Shown here in pieces: positions 54,317-64,000 of a DNA stretch of 64,000 bases. The notes beneath the pieces are model-generated. The model saw only the letters and a program-made list of their open reading frames with translations, was not told the DNA's origin and did no database searches. The translations under genes and the position numbers were made by a program. The stretch is from Megalonaias nervosa (lineage: Eukaryota; Mollusca; Bivalvia; Unionida; Unionidae). Position 1 is the first letter of the stretch, and every line of letters begins with the position of its first letter. Location: NCBI GenBank assembly GCA_016617855.1, contig JAECUM010000816.1, positions 62,001-126,000 on the forward strand, written 5' to 3'.

Positions 54317-55911
54317 ATCCAATTAATTTGCTGCTGTTGTTTAAATTGTTCCATAATCTGAGTGGCCCTTTACTTATCTCTTGAATGTTCCTACATTTTA
54401 GAAACACATTAGAATGGAAATCAGTGAGTACTTTAATGATATTTAGCCTTTCTGGGTATCAGAAAGGACATCATCAGCTCTTGGAAAGTGTGTTCAGTAT
54501 TACATAATTCATTTAAAAGGGACAGAATGTAGTGTGTTTACTTCAGTCTAGGTCAGCATTGTGATACTAATGTATTTGTTAGGTTAATTGGAATATGTCT
54601 GTACCACTGAGACTGAATGGTATATGCCATATAAAGCTGGTCTGTAGTATTCAGTGTTAGCACACAATTTAGGTAATGTAATATTAAGTAGCTGTGTCAA
54701 AGGAGATCCAGTTATATCTAAGTTTTGAACACATCTTCAAACAGATAGGGTCTATCAATTGAACAGGTTTGTCAGTGATACTCATAACTGAGTACTCGAA
54801 ACTAAGAAATTAACAAATACAATGTATTTTAATTGCTCTAGGCCATATTTAGTAGATTTTTCATATACACTCATACAAGTGATGTGCTTTTTAAAATTGT
54901 TTATGACAAGTGATTTGTCCAGTAATATGGTGTTAAAATATCTTTAAAACATTTTATTTAAAATGTCAGTACATTTTTCCTTCCTTGCTTTCAAAGATGT
55001 GCATTTATATGGGTATCTTAGTTATATATAAAAATTGCTCTTTAATGGACATACATATTCAGTAGCTTGACTAATATATGCAGTTATATCATGATTGTAA
55101 TTTCTTATAGTTACTGATATCTGACTGAAAATGACAAAGGATATAATTTATTGATTTCATAATCTGCTCCACAATTTGTCATTTTCCTAATACAGCTGAA
55201 AGAAATCTGAAAAAAATTTAAATGTAAAGTTTTGTTGAAAAGGTTGATTAGTATATGTTCATTTGTTGATAAGAAATATACATTGTTACTGCAAATCTCC
55301 CATGTTGGAAATACAAATCTATCCAACTATAGATTTATTATTCATTTTTTAAAAAAGTCTTTCCATTAGCAAAGTATATGTATTGGCCATTTTCCACTTA
55401 TACCTATATAGTTTCCACTGTAGTGCACTCCACAACATGGTGAAATATTCAGGATTTATGGGTGGAGTCAGGCCAGAGCTTCACTATATTGTTGGTTATT
55501 GGACCTAATTAATCTACAACCTATGATGTTGCCACCGTCAGTAAGTCCTTCATAAATATGGCTGTATCCAGTAATCCACAAATTATCCAGATAAAATCCA
55601 TGCGTGAAAAGGAGTTGAGTGAAAGATACATATGGTGAGAGAAGTACAGTCGGTGACAGAAGATTTTGCAGGCATAGTTCACTAAACTACATTCAGACGT
55701 ACCCTCCACCAGCATAAGTGTAGCATGGTCAGCACACTTTGTGCATATGGTATCTTTTACTGAGAGTAATGACAACATCAGATTAGGATGTATACATGAA
55801 GAAAATTTAAATGTACCAGATATACGTATACATGTAATTAGATACTTTAATTCATTTATTTTGTATTTGGTAATTTCTGAATCAGATAGATCTTCTTACC
55901 TTTTATTACAG

Positions 55912-56989
55912 ATTGAAGCAGAGAAAACTTTGAAACAGACCCCATCAAAGTCCTCCGAGTTGGAAATTTCTTGGAATTCAATACAGAATAGCAATGTTTC
56001 CATTAACATAAATGGCAACACATCATCAGAGCCACAGCAAATGGAGGTAGAAAGAGGGCATCATGGTCTAGCGTCAAGGGAACATTCAGGTGATGAAAAT
56101 ATCTCCGAGTCTTCACCACTCACAGTTGACCCCTCTTTCTTCAAATATCCTCGAATAGGGAGAGGTGGACGAGGGTTGGATAAACATGGTCATTTATTGC
56201 CTCGTAGATATCACAGAAGGCTTCCAGGGCTTCTTCCTTTCAGTAAATCTACCTTCACAGAACAAATTCGAGAGTGTACACATTTGGTAAGCACTAATAA
56301 AAAGCAGGTACAAAATCAGATGCAAAAAGGTCAAGTGATAGGGATGAGATTAACTTCAGAATCTTCAAATATTAATTTGCATACAAGAAGTGATGATCAA
56401 AGAATACACTCTCAGCCCCAACAGGATTCAGTTTCAGGGAACAGTACATGTGATAACAGATCCCCAAGGGAGAAACCCATGGTAAAAACAGTTTATTCTG
56501 ATATGGCACATGGTTGTATTACATATCCAGGAAAGAGAGGTCTTGATGTGGATACGATAACATCCATTGAGGATACAAATCTTTCAAGGACAGTTTCATA
56601 TACTTACCAAGAATCAAGTCCTATTACATCTTCAGTGAACACAACTCATCAGAAATCAGAATCACATTGTGAAGTACAGCTGGACAATACTGTATCATCA
56701 GGGGAGACAACTGAGACAATCACAGTCTCACATACTGTTTTGGCAGTAGGAAATGATGACTCAAGACCAAGCATAGAATCTCCCAGACAGGAGACAATGT
56801 TACTGCCCACCATCCATCCTGAGGCTTCAGATCAGAACCCTTTTGAGCTGGATGGAGTAAGATCAAGGGAGATAATCAGTCAGTCAAGCCAAACAACTAC
56901 TCTGTCTTCCCCAGGTCTAGGACAGGATAGATCAGCCACAGATACACATGTATCATCAGTCCATAGTGAGCAGGGGATGCAAAATAAAG
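55912..56989 (+). CDS. Host BTB gene, second exon: long disordered segment
   Basis: The acceptor TTTTATTACAG ends at 55911; the donor G|GTTATA follows 56989. 359 codons, entered in phase 0 and left in phase 1. It begins IEAEKTLKQTPSKSSELEIS. There is no folded domain; serine, threonine and glutamine are abundant. A basic block, IGRGGRGLDKHGHLLPRRYH (about 56150-56210), could bind DNA or RNA; another stretch, EKPMVKTVYSDMAHGCITYP, is more ordered. Phase fits the BTB exon (47275) directly and the exon at 60331. Open reading upstream of the acceptor back to 55741 is chance. Such disordered linkers are usual between a BTB and C-terminal zinc fingers. Confidence 0.85.
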
Positions 56990-57055
56990 GTTATAATCTA
57001 ATTTTAGTTGGAATTTGCATGTTTTTTAGCAATAACATTGTGGTTTCCATTGAGG

Positions 57056-57310
57056 GGACCCCGAGTGGTCTAAAGTGCTCACTGTTACAGATCATTGCCA
57101 TCTCACCTCTGTCTGCGTAGGTTCGAGTCTCAGGCTCAGCTAACATGGGTATGTGAGAAAGCTTGCCAGTTGCTTCTCATGGGTTGGTGGTTCTTCCCAG
57201 AGTTTTCCAGGGTTCTTCCTCCACCAGTTATACTGGCTGCCATGTATAGCCTATCTTGTGCTGAGAAATGGTGTTAAACCCAACAACAACAACAACAACA
57301 ACAACAACAA
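57056..57310 (+). mobile_element. tRNA-derived SINE (second family), forward copy
   Basis: GGGGACCCCGAGTGGTCTAAAG (A box), GTAGGTTCGAGTCTCAGGC (B box), body CTTGCCAGTTGCTTCTCATGGG, end GTGTTAAACCC followed by (AAC)n to 57310. Confidence 0.88.
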
Positions 57311-57341
57311 GGTCCCATTTGAATAGAACTTAAATCTATGT

Positions 57342-57528
57342 TGTTGTTGTGGCCAGTTTATCTGGTGGAGAATGAGCCCTGGAAAAACCACTGACTCAAG
57401 GGAGATCGATTAGATTTCTCACATATCCATGTTGGCCAAGCCAGAGACTCAAACCTATGCTGACAGAGGTAAAATGGCAGTGATCAATAAATGCAAATGC
57501 CTTAGACCTCTCTGCCACCCAGGGCCCC
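57342..57528 (-). mobile_element. tRNA-derived SINE (second family), decayed inverted copy
   Basis: Reverse strand GGGGCCCTGGGTGGCAGAGAGGTCTAAGGC with a B-box-like TAGGTTTGAGTCTC and tail GGCCACAACAACAAC. It lies head to tail in inverted orientation with the copy just upstream, giving an inverted SINE pair 31 bases apart. Confidence 0.75.
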
Positions 57529-58629
57529 AAAACTTCTCTTACTGATTAGATAAACATTTTACTCATTTTGATAGTTTCTAATAAAAACTTAGTAAATAAA
57601 CATGTCCGCTGCCTATATTATATGGAATAAATCCATATAAAGCGCCCTTTCTATTGAATGATATTATTTGTGATAAGATTGCACATGAGAATATTATCAT
57701 AACAAAGAAAGTATAAGGCATGGGTGTACCTGCTTTACATCACATGCTGTATTTTGTGTTGCTGATGATTTCTAATGAGTAGGCCCTGTTAGTGGAATGA
57801 TGATTTTTTTTAAAAATATATTTTATTTATGTACAAAGTGGTAAAATCTTTTCTTTTTCATTGTAGTTTTTACAAATTATCAATCTATATTTGATTACTA
57901 TTATTATGAAAACGAAAAAGAATTAAGTTGTATATCATGACTGAAATGAATTATGGTGGTGGTACAGAAAAGGTCAATTAAAACTTAATGCATTCCAAAA
58001 ATAGCTCCCTTGGATGTATAATTATTAAGTATATGTAATAACCATTTGGATGGGTGTGAAGGTGAATTATAGGTAATTTGTATTAATTTATTCAAAATTG
58101 TTGTTAGTCACAGTTATGGACTTGATTTTATGCCAAAAAGATGTGGCTTTTAGAAGAAGTTGACAGTAGTAGTCTAGAACTAAAGCAGTGAGCAGGTACT
58201 CAGGTACCCACCCATTCATAATTAACTGTATAATAAAATGAGCTATGAGGTACTCATTTACTGTATACTAGCTTTCTGCATGTGCTTGATAAAGCAGCAC
58301 TCTGTTTTCAAGTTGACAATCCTTTTGACCAAACCTCGAATTTTGTACTTTTTCAGTACCAAGCAGAGGTGTGACTCTTCCAATAAATAACTGACCATAA
58401 TCCCATAGCTTGTTTTCCCACATGACTACCCTTTAATTGTGCCACAAGTGTGATTCAGTGGCAAGTAACAGAGGGTGGTTATTTGATCTTGTGTTCAGTT
58501 GCAACCTTTAATAGAATTCATGAACTGATCAAAGTGTTACTTACAAAGCTCAAGCAGTCTCTAAATAAGCATCCACATATGAAAGTGAGGCCAAGAGAAG
58601 GGAGTCAGACAACATTTACGATGACTCAG

Positions 58630-59280
58630 GGTGTTGGCATGTATGGTTTTCGCATACCCTCACCTAGTGATTTTAAAAATGAAAAGCATCAAGGATATTA
58701 AAAAATGCACAAAATATAGACATTTCATTCACTGATTTATAATATTTAACCTGATTGTCACCAAGGGGTTCCTAACTCTTTTGAATTATTGGCGTTTCAA
58801 TGCAAATGTTAGTTCCCAATGTAAATAAACATACTGACTGCTTGCTGTCTGGTTCTGCTTTCTAGAATAGTCTATTTCAGTAAAAACTGTGTTGTCTATA
58901 CCCAATATTTGCAATGTCTCGTTTTAATATTTCTAAAACAAATTGAACACCTGAAAAGGAGGAACTGTTGTATACATGTGTTCAAAGAGATTTCAATCTA
59001 AAAATTTACAGAATTATTGAGATTTCCATAGAGGGTGAACTACATCACATCTGTTGCTTGAAAACAGACTGGCTGTACCAAATATGTTGACTGTGTTGCT
59101 AATGAAACTCCCTTTATTCAAAATGCCAACAAGTTAACAGTGTTTGGGACCCCCTGGCAACAACCAGGTTAGAACTTATAATTTTGTGCATTTTTATATT
59201 CTTGATGAATTCTGTTTTTAAAATCAATGGGGGGATACAAACAAATGGGATAGTGTGAGAATACTGTATACCAAGATGAT
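58630..59280. repeat. Dispersed non-coding repeat, partly shared with 40840-42060
   Basis: Matching blocks listed under 40840-42060. Here it lies in the second intron of the BTB gene. No coding content. Confidence 0.4.
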
Positions 59281-59382
59281 ATACTAAATGATGAGGGAGG
59301 ATTCGGAACTTTATCTGGCAAAAGAAATATCTGTGTTTCCTATTGCGCTAGTTTAAAATTGTGGTACATAGATAAGTAGTTT

Positions 59383-59385
<3 letters not shown>

Positions 59386-59444
<59 letters not shown>
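59386..59444. repeat. (TA)n microsatellite
   Basis: About 29 TA units in the intron. Confidence 0.95.
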
Positions 59445-59450
<6 letters not shown>

Positions 59451-60330
59451 TTAGTATATATAATGTGCTAAGCACCTGGGGGGGAAAAGTGCTTGGGTTG
59501 TCAAGGAAAAACAGGAAGTCTGCCAACCAGAAACACATTTTTTTTGTTGGCCTCAGACAATGAGAATGTATTCTTGGACTTTATTGCATATGACATTAGG
59601 TAGTGATATATATCAGATAGTGTCAGATTTAAAAAATGTGGACTTTTGGTTTGTACACTTTTAATACAATTTACCTTTAATCACTACCCACGTAACCAAT
59701 CATTAGGATCATTGGGTATCTGGTAGAAGTTTTCTAAAATTTTGACAGCTCTGTCCGGAACAGACTTGGTACTGGTACCTTTTTATTCAATTACAAATAG
59801 CACTTTTTTTGGCAAAATATATGCATTTAGACAGTGTTTAATTTTGCTGTTCTTTAGCACCAATTATCATTTCCTTTTCTTTCAAATGTATCCTGATTTT
59901 TAGCGTCTATTTCTATGTCAGATATTGAGAACACTAATTTGGTTTTCAGTCTGTTTATATTCTTGGAAATGATTACTCACAGAAATAATTACCATAACAA
60001 TTACTTGGTCAGGTGTCACTGTCAGGGTAAAAAAAAATTAATTTCCTTCTAGCAAGGTCAGATTTCAGTGCTGTAAATAAAACATTGACATTTAGATTAA
60101 CTTTCAGATTGAAGTTTTAAAAACCAAGTGGCTTATTGGATATTCCAGTGATCAGATCAGCCCATGTTGGCTGCAATGTATCCCTCTGTAAGGCTGTTTA
60201 CTCCAATTGCTTTGGCACATATGTTGATTTTGCCATAAAACACAAAACAGACCAAATTGTCTGGGGTTTTGATTTGTCCATAGTTTTATCAAGTGTTACA
60301 TGTGCACTTTTTATACTGTTTTCTTTGTAG

Positions 60331-60453
60331 ATCAGAAAGAAGATTCTGCATCATTATATGCAGCAAGCAAAGATAATGAAAAGATTAGTGAAGAAGAAGT
60401 TATGGATGCTGACATTGAGATTATCCAGATCAAGTTTGAGCCACAAGATGAAG
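60331..60453 (+). CDS. Host BTB gene, third exon: acidic segment
   Basis: The acceptor TTCTTTGTAG ends at 60330 and the donor GTCAGT begins at 60454. Length 123 bases, entered and left in phase 1, which fits the exon at 55912-56989. It encodes QKEDSASLYAASKDNEKISE, then EEVMDADIEIIQIKFEPQDE. The last part contains IKFE, a SUMO-type psi-K-x-E site often present in BTB-zinc-finger repressors. Strongly acidic. No further exon was recognised to 64000, so the gene continues outside or in unseen small exons. Confidence 0.78.
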
Positions 60454-60619
60454 GTCAGTAACCTTTTGTCACATTCAAGCTTCACCTTTTAAAATGCAAT
60501 ACCATGGTCCAGGGGTCAAGCTAGACTTGAATGTTAGGGAGAAGTGACTTCTCCTTTTGGACAGAACAGGGAGAAGTGAGAGCTCAACAGGGAGAAGTGG
60601 ACGCAAAGCAAGAAACGCG

Positions 60620-60626
<7 letters not shown>

Positions 60627-60683
<57 letters not shown>
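60627..60683. repeat. (TA)n microsatellite
   Basis: About 28 TA units close to the left end of the hAT-like element. Confidence 0.95.
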
Positions 60684-60686
<3 letters not shown>

Positions 60687-60957
60687 GTTTGTTTTCTTAT
60701 TTAAATTATGCCCTCTATTTCCCAGTATTCATATTTGCATTGAACATTGGATTTAAGCAATAATTTATTTTCTAGTAGAAAACATTTTAGTTATTTTAGC
60801 CTTATGACTCTAAAAGAGAATAATAGAAACTGCATTGTAACAAAATTTAACTGAGTAACTAGATTACATTATTGTAATTGCAAGTTGGTAAAAATGCTTA
60901 ATCAACTGCCCTTAATCAATTTTTTAAAAATATTTTTGTATTTTATTTTTTTTTATA

Positions 60958-62534
60958 CACCACTCCCTCAATAAGTCGCACCCTGATAACTCGCGAACCC
61001 GCTTGTAACGCGGGGTCAGGTGTGGATCCCATTTTCTAAAACCAGAAATTACCCCAAAAATAGATCCCAATTTTATGAACTTTATGGAAATCACGATCAA
61101 AATTAGCTACAAAAACTTTGATATATCGCTCGTTTTATCATCGAAAACGGTAGATAGGACCTGGAAATGTTAATCAACATTATGAAATACCAAATTTAAA
61201 AATGAGTCATACAGTTTTTTACATTTTCTTTCCAAGTGACATTCCTAGCACACCGCAGTTAACGATATGTAAGGAAATTTCAATCAATGAAAATGTCACT
61301 TACGCCGAGTGGAGGCAGTACTTTAATAAATAAATACAAATTAAATAATTTTTTTTATCAATTGAAATTTGTGTTCTAGTTCTATCTTCTAGTTCCTTTT
61401 AAGTGTAATCATCATAAATTCAATGTGTCCTCTTGTAATTAAACGTAAAATGTGTCAGTCTACCATAACAGCTATGTCTGCGAGCATTTTTCTGAGAACC
61501 TATTTAGGTGCCGACCGTGTTTTGATAACTGACTTGCAGAAGTATTTGTTGCATTGTTGCACTGAATGAAAAGCTGGCCTCCTTTGTATTATCACGTTAA
61601 TTATGTCTTTTGAATCAAATAATGGAGGTGAAATAAAAGAAAAGTTAAAAGGCACGAAAATCCTACAAACTTAAAATCTAGCTGCCCTGGTCGTATGTCA
61701 GGTGAACTCACTTCATTTGATCAATTGAACACTGTTATAAATGTTATTGTGTATGTAACATAAACTACCTTAAATTAACCAACTCATTGGTAACTGTGAT
61801 CAAAGATAGCACAGCAACCAAGCGAAAAGAATCTCTACTTCGTAAAATAAAGAACTTGGTTTCACAGATACGGACCAATGTGGGCAAGCAAGTTTCAGAG
61901 AATTCTTGAACTGGCACTTTGAGATATCCTCAAGAATGATAAAAAGTTTCATTATTACTTCCAGTGAAATCATGATATCAATACTGTACTAATTGAACAG
62001 CACAAAAATTGAGATTCGACGTAGACGATTGTCTCATGAAAATTTTGTTTGCATTTTGAACAAAAGGAATCTTGTTTGGTGGTGTATCAACTGTTAGTCT
62101 AGTTCCCTGCTCTTTTCACTCCCAATTTGGTAGGATACAATGCCATACCACTCCAGGAACCAGACTCATCAAGAAAACAAAAAGCAGTGACATAATACAC
62201 ACGTTTTCATGTAAACGTAATGGTTATTGAAACCAGTTGGAACGATCTTTCACATGTTGGACATTTTGAAAATAAATGTTATTTAAACAGAATAACGAAC
62301 AACTTCATTAGAAAAAGTGCGTTATTAAAAATTATTATCAACGTGAATGTAAAATGAAGATTCTGTCATTAAACAGCGAAGTTCCCTAACCCCGACACCC
62401 ACCTACCCCCAGCTGTTTTCTCGATGTCCAAGCGATTTTTTCAATTTTTGTAAGTCCCTCAGTAACTCGCGCCCACGCTTATAACGCGGTCTGTTTGTGG
62501 ACCCCATTGTGCATGAGTTATCGAGGGAGTGGTG
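60958..62534. mobile_element. Tigger/pogo-like non-autonomous element
   Basis: CACCACTCCCTCAATAAGTC at the left and its inverse ..GAGTTATCGAGGGAGTGGTG at the right, with TA at 60956-60957 and 62535-62536. Subterminal AACTCGCG..CCGCTT-TAACGCGG occurs near both ends. ACTCCCTCGATAACTCG-type ends are known from Tigger/pogo. Length 1577 bp; no transposase frame seen. Confidence 0.75.
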
Positions 62535-63742
62535 TATATATACTTTTTAAAAGCTCACAATAATGGCACTTTCAAAGATTTCCAAATGCATTTGACACAA
62601 CCCCTGTACCATGTACATGTGGGCAAATGCACAGGTGTCCTCATTTCTTTGCTGCGGATAAAACATTACCATAACTATTCATACATAACACACTAACATG
62701 CATAAAATTACAGACATGGTTCATTTATAGTCGGTATATGAACTAAATCCTTCTTTCCAACCGAATCAACACCAATGTGAGTGCATCTATTTTTAGAAGG
62801 AGGGGTTTTCATAATGTAATCACTCACTTTATATAGCTTCATTACAAAAGTCCATGATAGGGTTGCATACTTATGGTTTATTCATTTGTCTACGTACTTG
62901 TATTAATTTTAGGCATTGATTAAATATTATGTTTCGCAGCTTTTTTCCGTATTTTCACAAATACGAGTCCAGTCAGAAAACAACTTTGACCTTACAACAC
63001 TTCTCACAAATTCCACAACATAGCATTTTCTCATACGTTTCTGACCTATATAATTGCATTTTAAAGTTAAATCTTACATAACATAATACCTAGGCTTTGG
63101 TTTCTATGAATTGTATATTTTTCTGTATATATTTGCTCGATTACTTACAAAAACAGACAATCTAATAAACTGGTACTTCCCAGACATAGTGATGTCTGCC
63201 ATTTTTCCCCATTACTGGTACACTTATAGTTTCAAGCTAATTTTATTACAAAATAGTGTACAAGAGGCAGTTAAAATATCCAGATCACTGATTGTATTCT
63301 TAAGACACAAATTGCTATATACTTACTGTTGTTAAAGTTTCGAAACACGTTTGTATGTTTTTATCATTGAAGGATGACAAGCGTAAATCGGGTAGTGATA
63401 GGGTCCTAGTTTCTAACATACTCGGGAAATGGTTAACGGTCAATCAGCTATCAAAACACATGCCTGTGTCTGTGAATGTTGAAGAGTTTGTTAGTCAGCG
63501 TAATTGATATCAAAACTAGATCTAGTTACTAATGGCTTGAAGAATACCTTTCGCTACAACACAATTCTGGAATAAACATGCCTAAGGTGAGGGGGCATCT
63601 CAAAAGGTATGATAAGTCAATGTACCTCTAAAAAAATCACAGGGTGAAGTCATTTTCACTTACCTAACAGAAGAAGGCGAAGTTTGCATTTTTTAGGCGA
63701 CTTAGTCACCCACTTCACCTGGTAGCATGAACCCTGATGGTC

Positions 63743-64000
63743 TATTCTTGAATAAAAAATTTAGGGTGGTGGGATTCATTCCTCCATTTGAAAACCAGAA
63801 TGTCATCAGTGATTGCATAGCTCTTAGCAGTCTCCATTAACCATTGCAAGCATTAATTATTGTGCAGAAAATAAATTCACACTAAAGTGGTCTTGATAAT
63901 TACATTTTGGTCCCTGTGATAAGGCATCAAAGACAAAACAGTGCCAAAGAACATTCTTTTACATGATATCAAGGTAAAGATACAGCACAATTATCATGGG
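63743..64000. other. Right edge, nothing recognised
   Basis: AT-rich DNA without gene, repeat or RNA signal that I can support. Confidence 0.4.

Larger units (their letters stand above)
60510..63736. mobile_element. Probable hAT-like element carrying a nested Tigger-like element
   Basis: The left end CAGGGGTCAAGCTAG and right end TAGCATGAACCCTG are imperfect inverses; atggtc is found on both outer sides (60504-60509 and 63737-63742). Subterminal GGGAGAAGTG repeats on the left face ACTTCACC on the right. Without the nested element the length is about 1650 bp, with no transposase. hAT duplications are 8 bp, so the 6-bp match is not fully typical. Confidence 0.5.

Noticed and set aside
59353..59563. 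Isoleucine/tyrosine-rich frames on both strands
   Set aside because: They come from the (TA)n microsatellite.

Overview
The window is invertebrate nuclear DNA, most likely from a mollusc or a related lophotrochozoan. The reasons are tRNA-derived SINEs with polymerase III A and B boxes, LINE and Ty3/Gypsy debris, hAT and pogo-type MITEs, AT-rich introns with GT/AG borders, and a spliced BTB-domain host gene. I read everything by eye; no search was run and element edges were not computed. The species is not determined.

Positions 1-36914 are dominated by Polinton/Maverick elements, which are integrated virus-like DNA transposons that encode capsid proteins. At the left edge (1-1729) lies a broken DNA polymerase B fragment of a first copy (Polinton C). 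It is followed by about 2.1 kb of unassigned degenerate sequence and a hAT-like MITE. Polinton A then runs from 6011 to 36914, with inverted ends and a direct repeat ctgta on both outer sides. Its forward-strand remains are, in order: terminal repeat, tRNA-like segment, LINE insertion, penton, small conserved gene, major capsid protein, pVI/pX-like protein, cysteine protease, zinc ribbon, PLA2-like domain, integrase with chromodomain, genes of unknown role, an HNH gene on the opposite strand, and polymerase B. Near its 3' end, polymerase B is split by a second complete element, Polinton B (19362-36225). The split is marked by a ctgaa/ctgat duplication, and the end of the polymerase gene resumes at 36226.

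Polinton B is mostly on the reverse strand. From left to right it holds polymerase B with a large internal deletion, the HNH gene (forward), genes of unknown role, integrase, PLA2-like domain, zinc ribbon, protease (split by a probable solo LTR), pVI/pX-like protein, capsid protein, coiled-coil genes and packaging ATPase. A forward block follows, with a fibre-like gene built from phage-tail-fibre-type repeats and several small unknown genes. Both elements carry foldback ends. All the main Polinton genes show frameshifts, stops or lost catalytic residues, so both copies look dead; the set describes an older virion module (two capsid proteins, protease, ATPase, fibre, PLA2) and a replication/integration module (polymerase B, integrase).

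The region 36920-46800 is intergenic DNA with MITEs, SINEs, LINE scraps and dispersed repeats. From 46806 a forward host gene begins. Exon one encodes a BTB/POZ domain (46859-47275), a long intron holds a degraded Ty3/Gypsy element, exon two (55912-56989) is a long disordered segment, and exon three (60331-60453) is acidic with a SUMO-like motif. Splice phases agree across all three, and the gene continues beyond the exons seen. The last 3.5 kb hold a probable hAT-like element with a pogo/Tigger-like element nested inside it.
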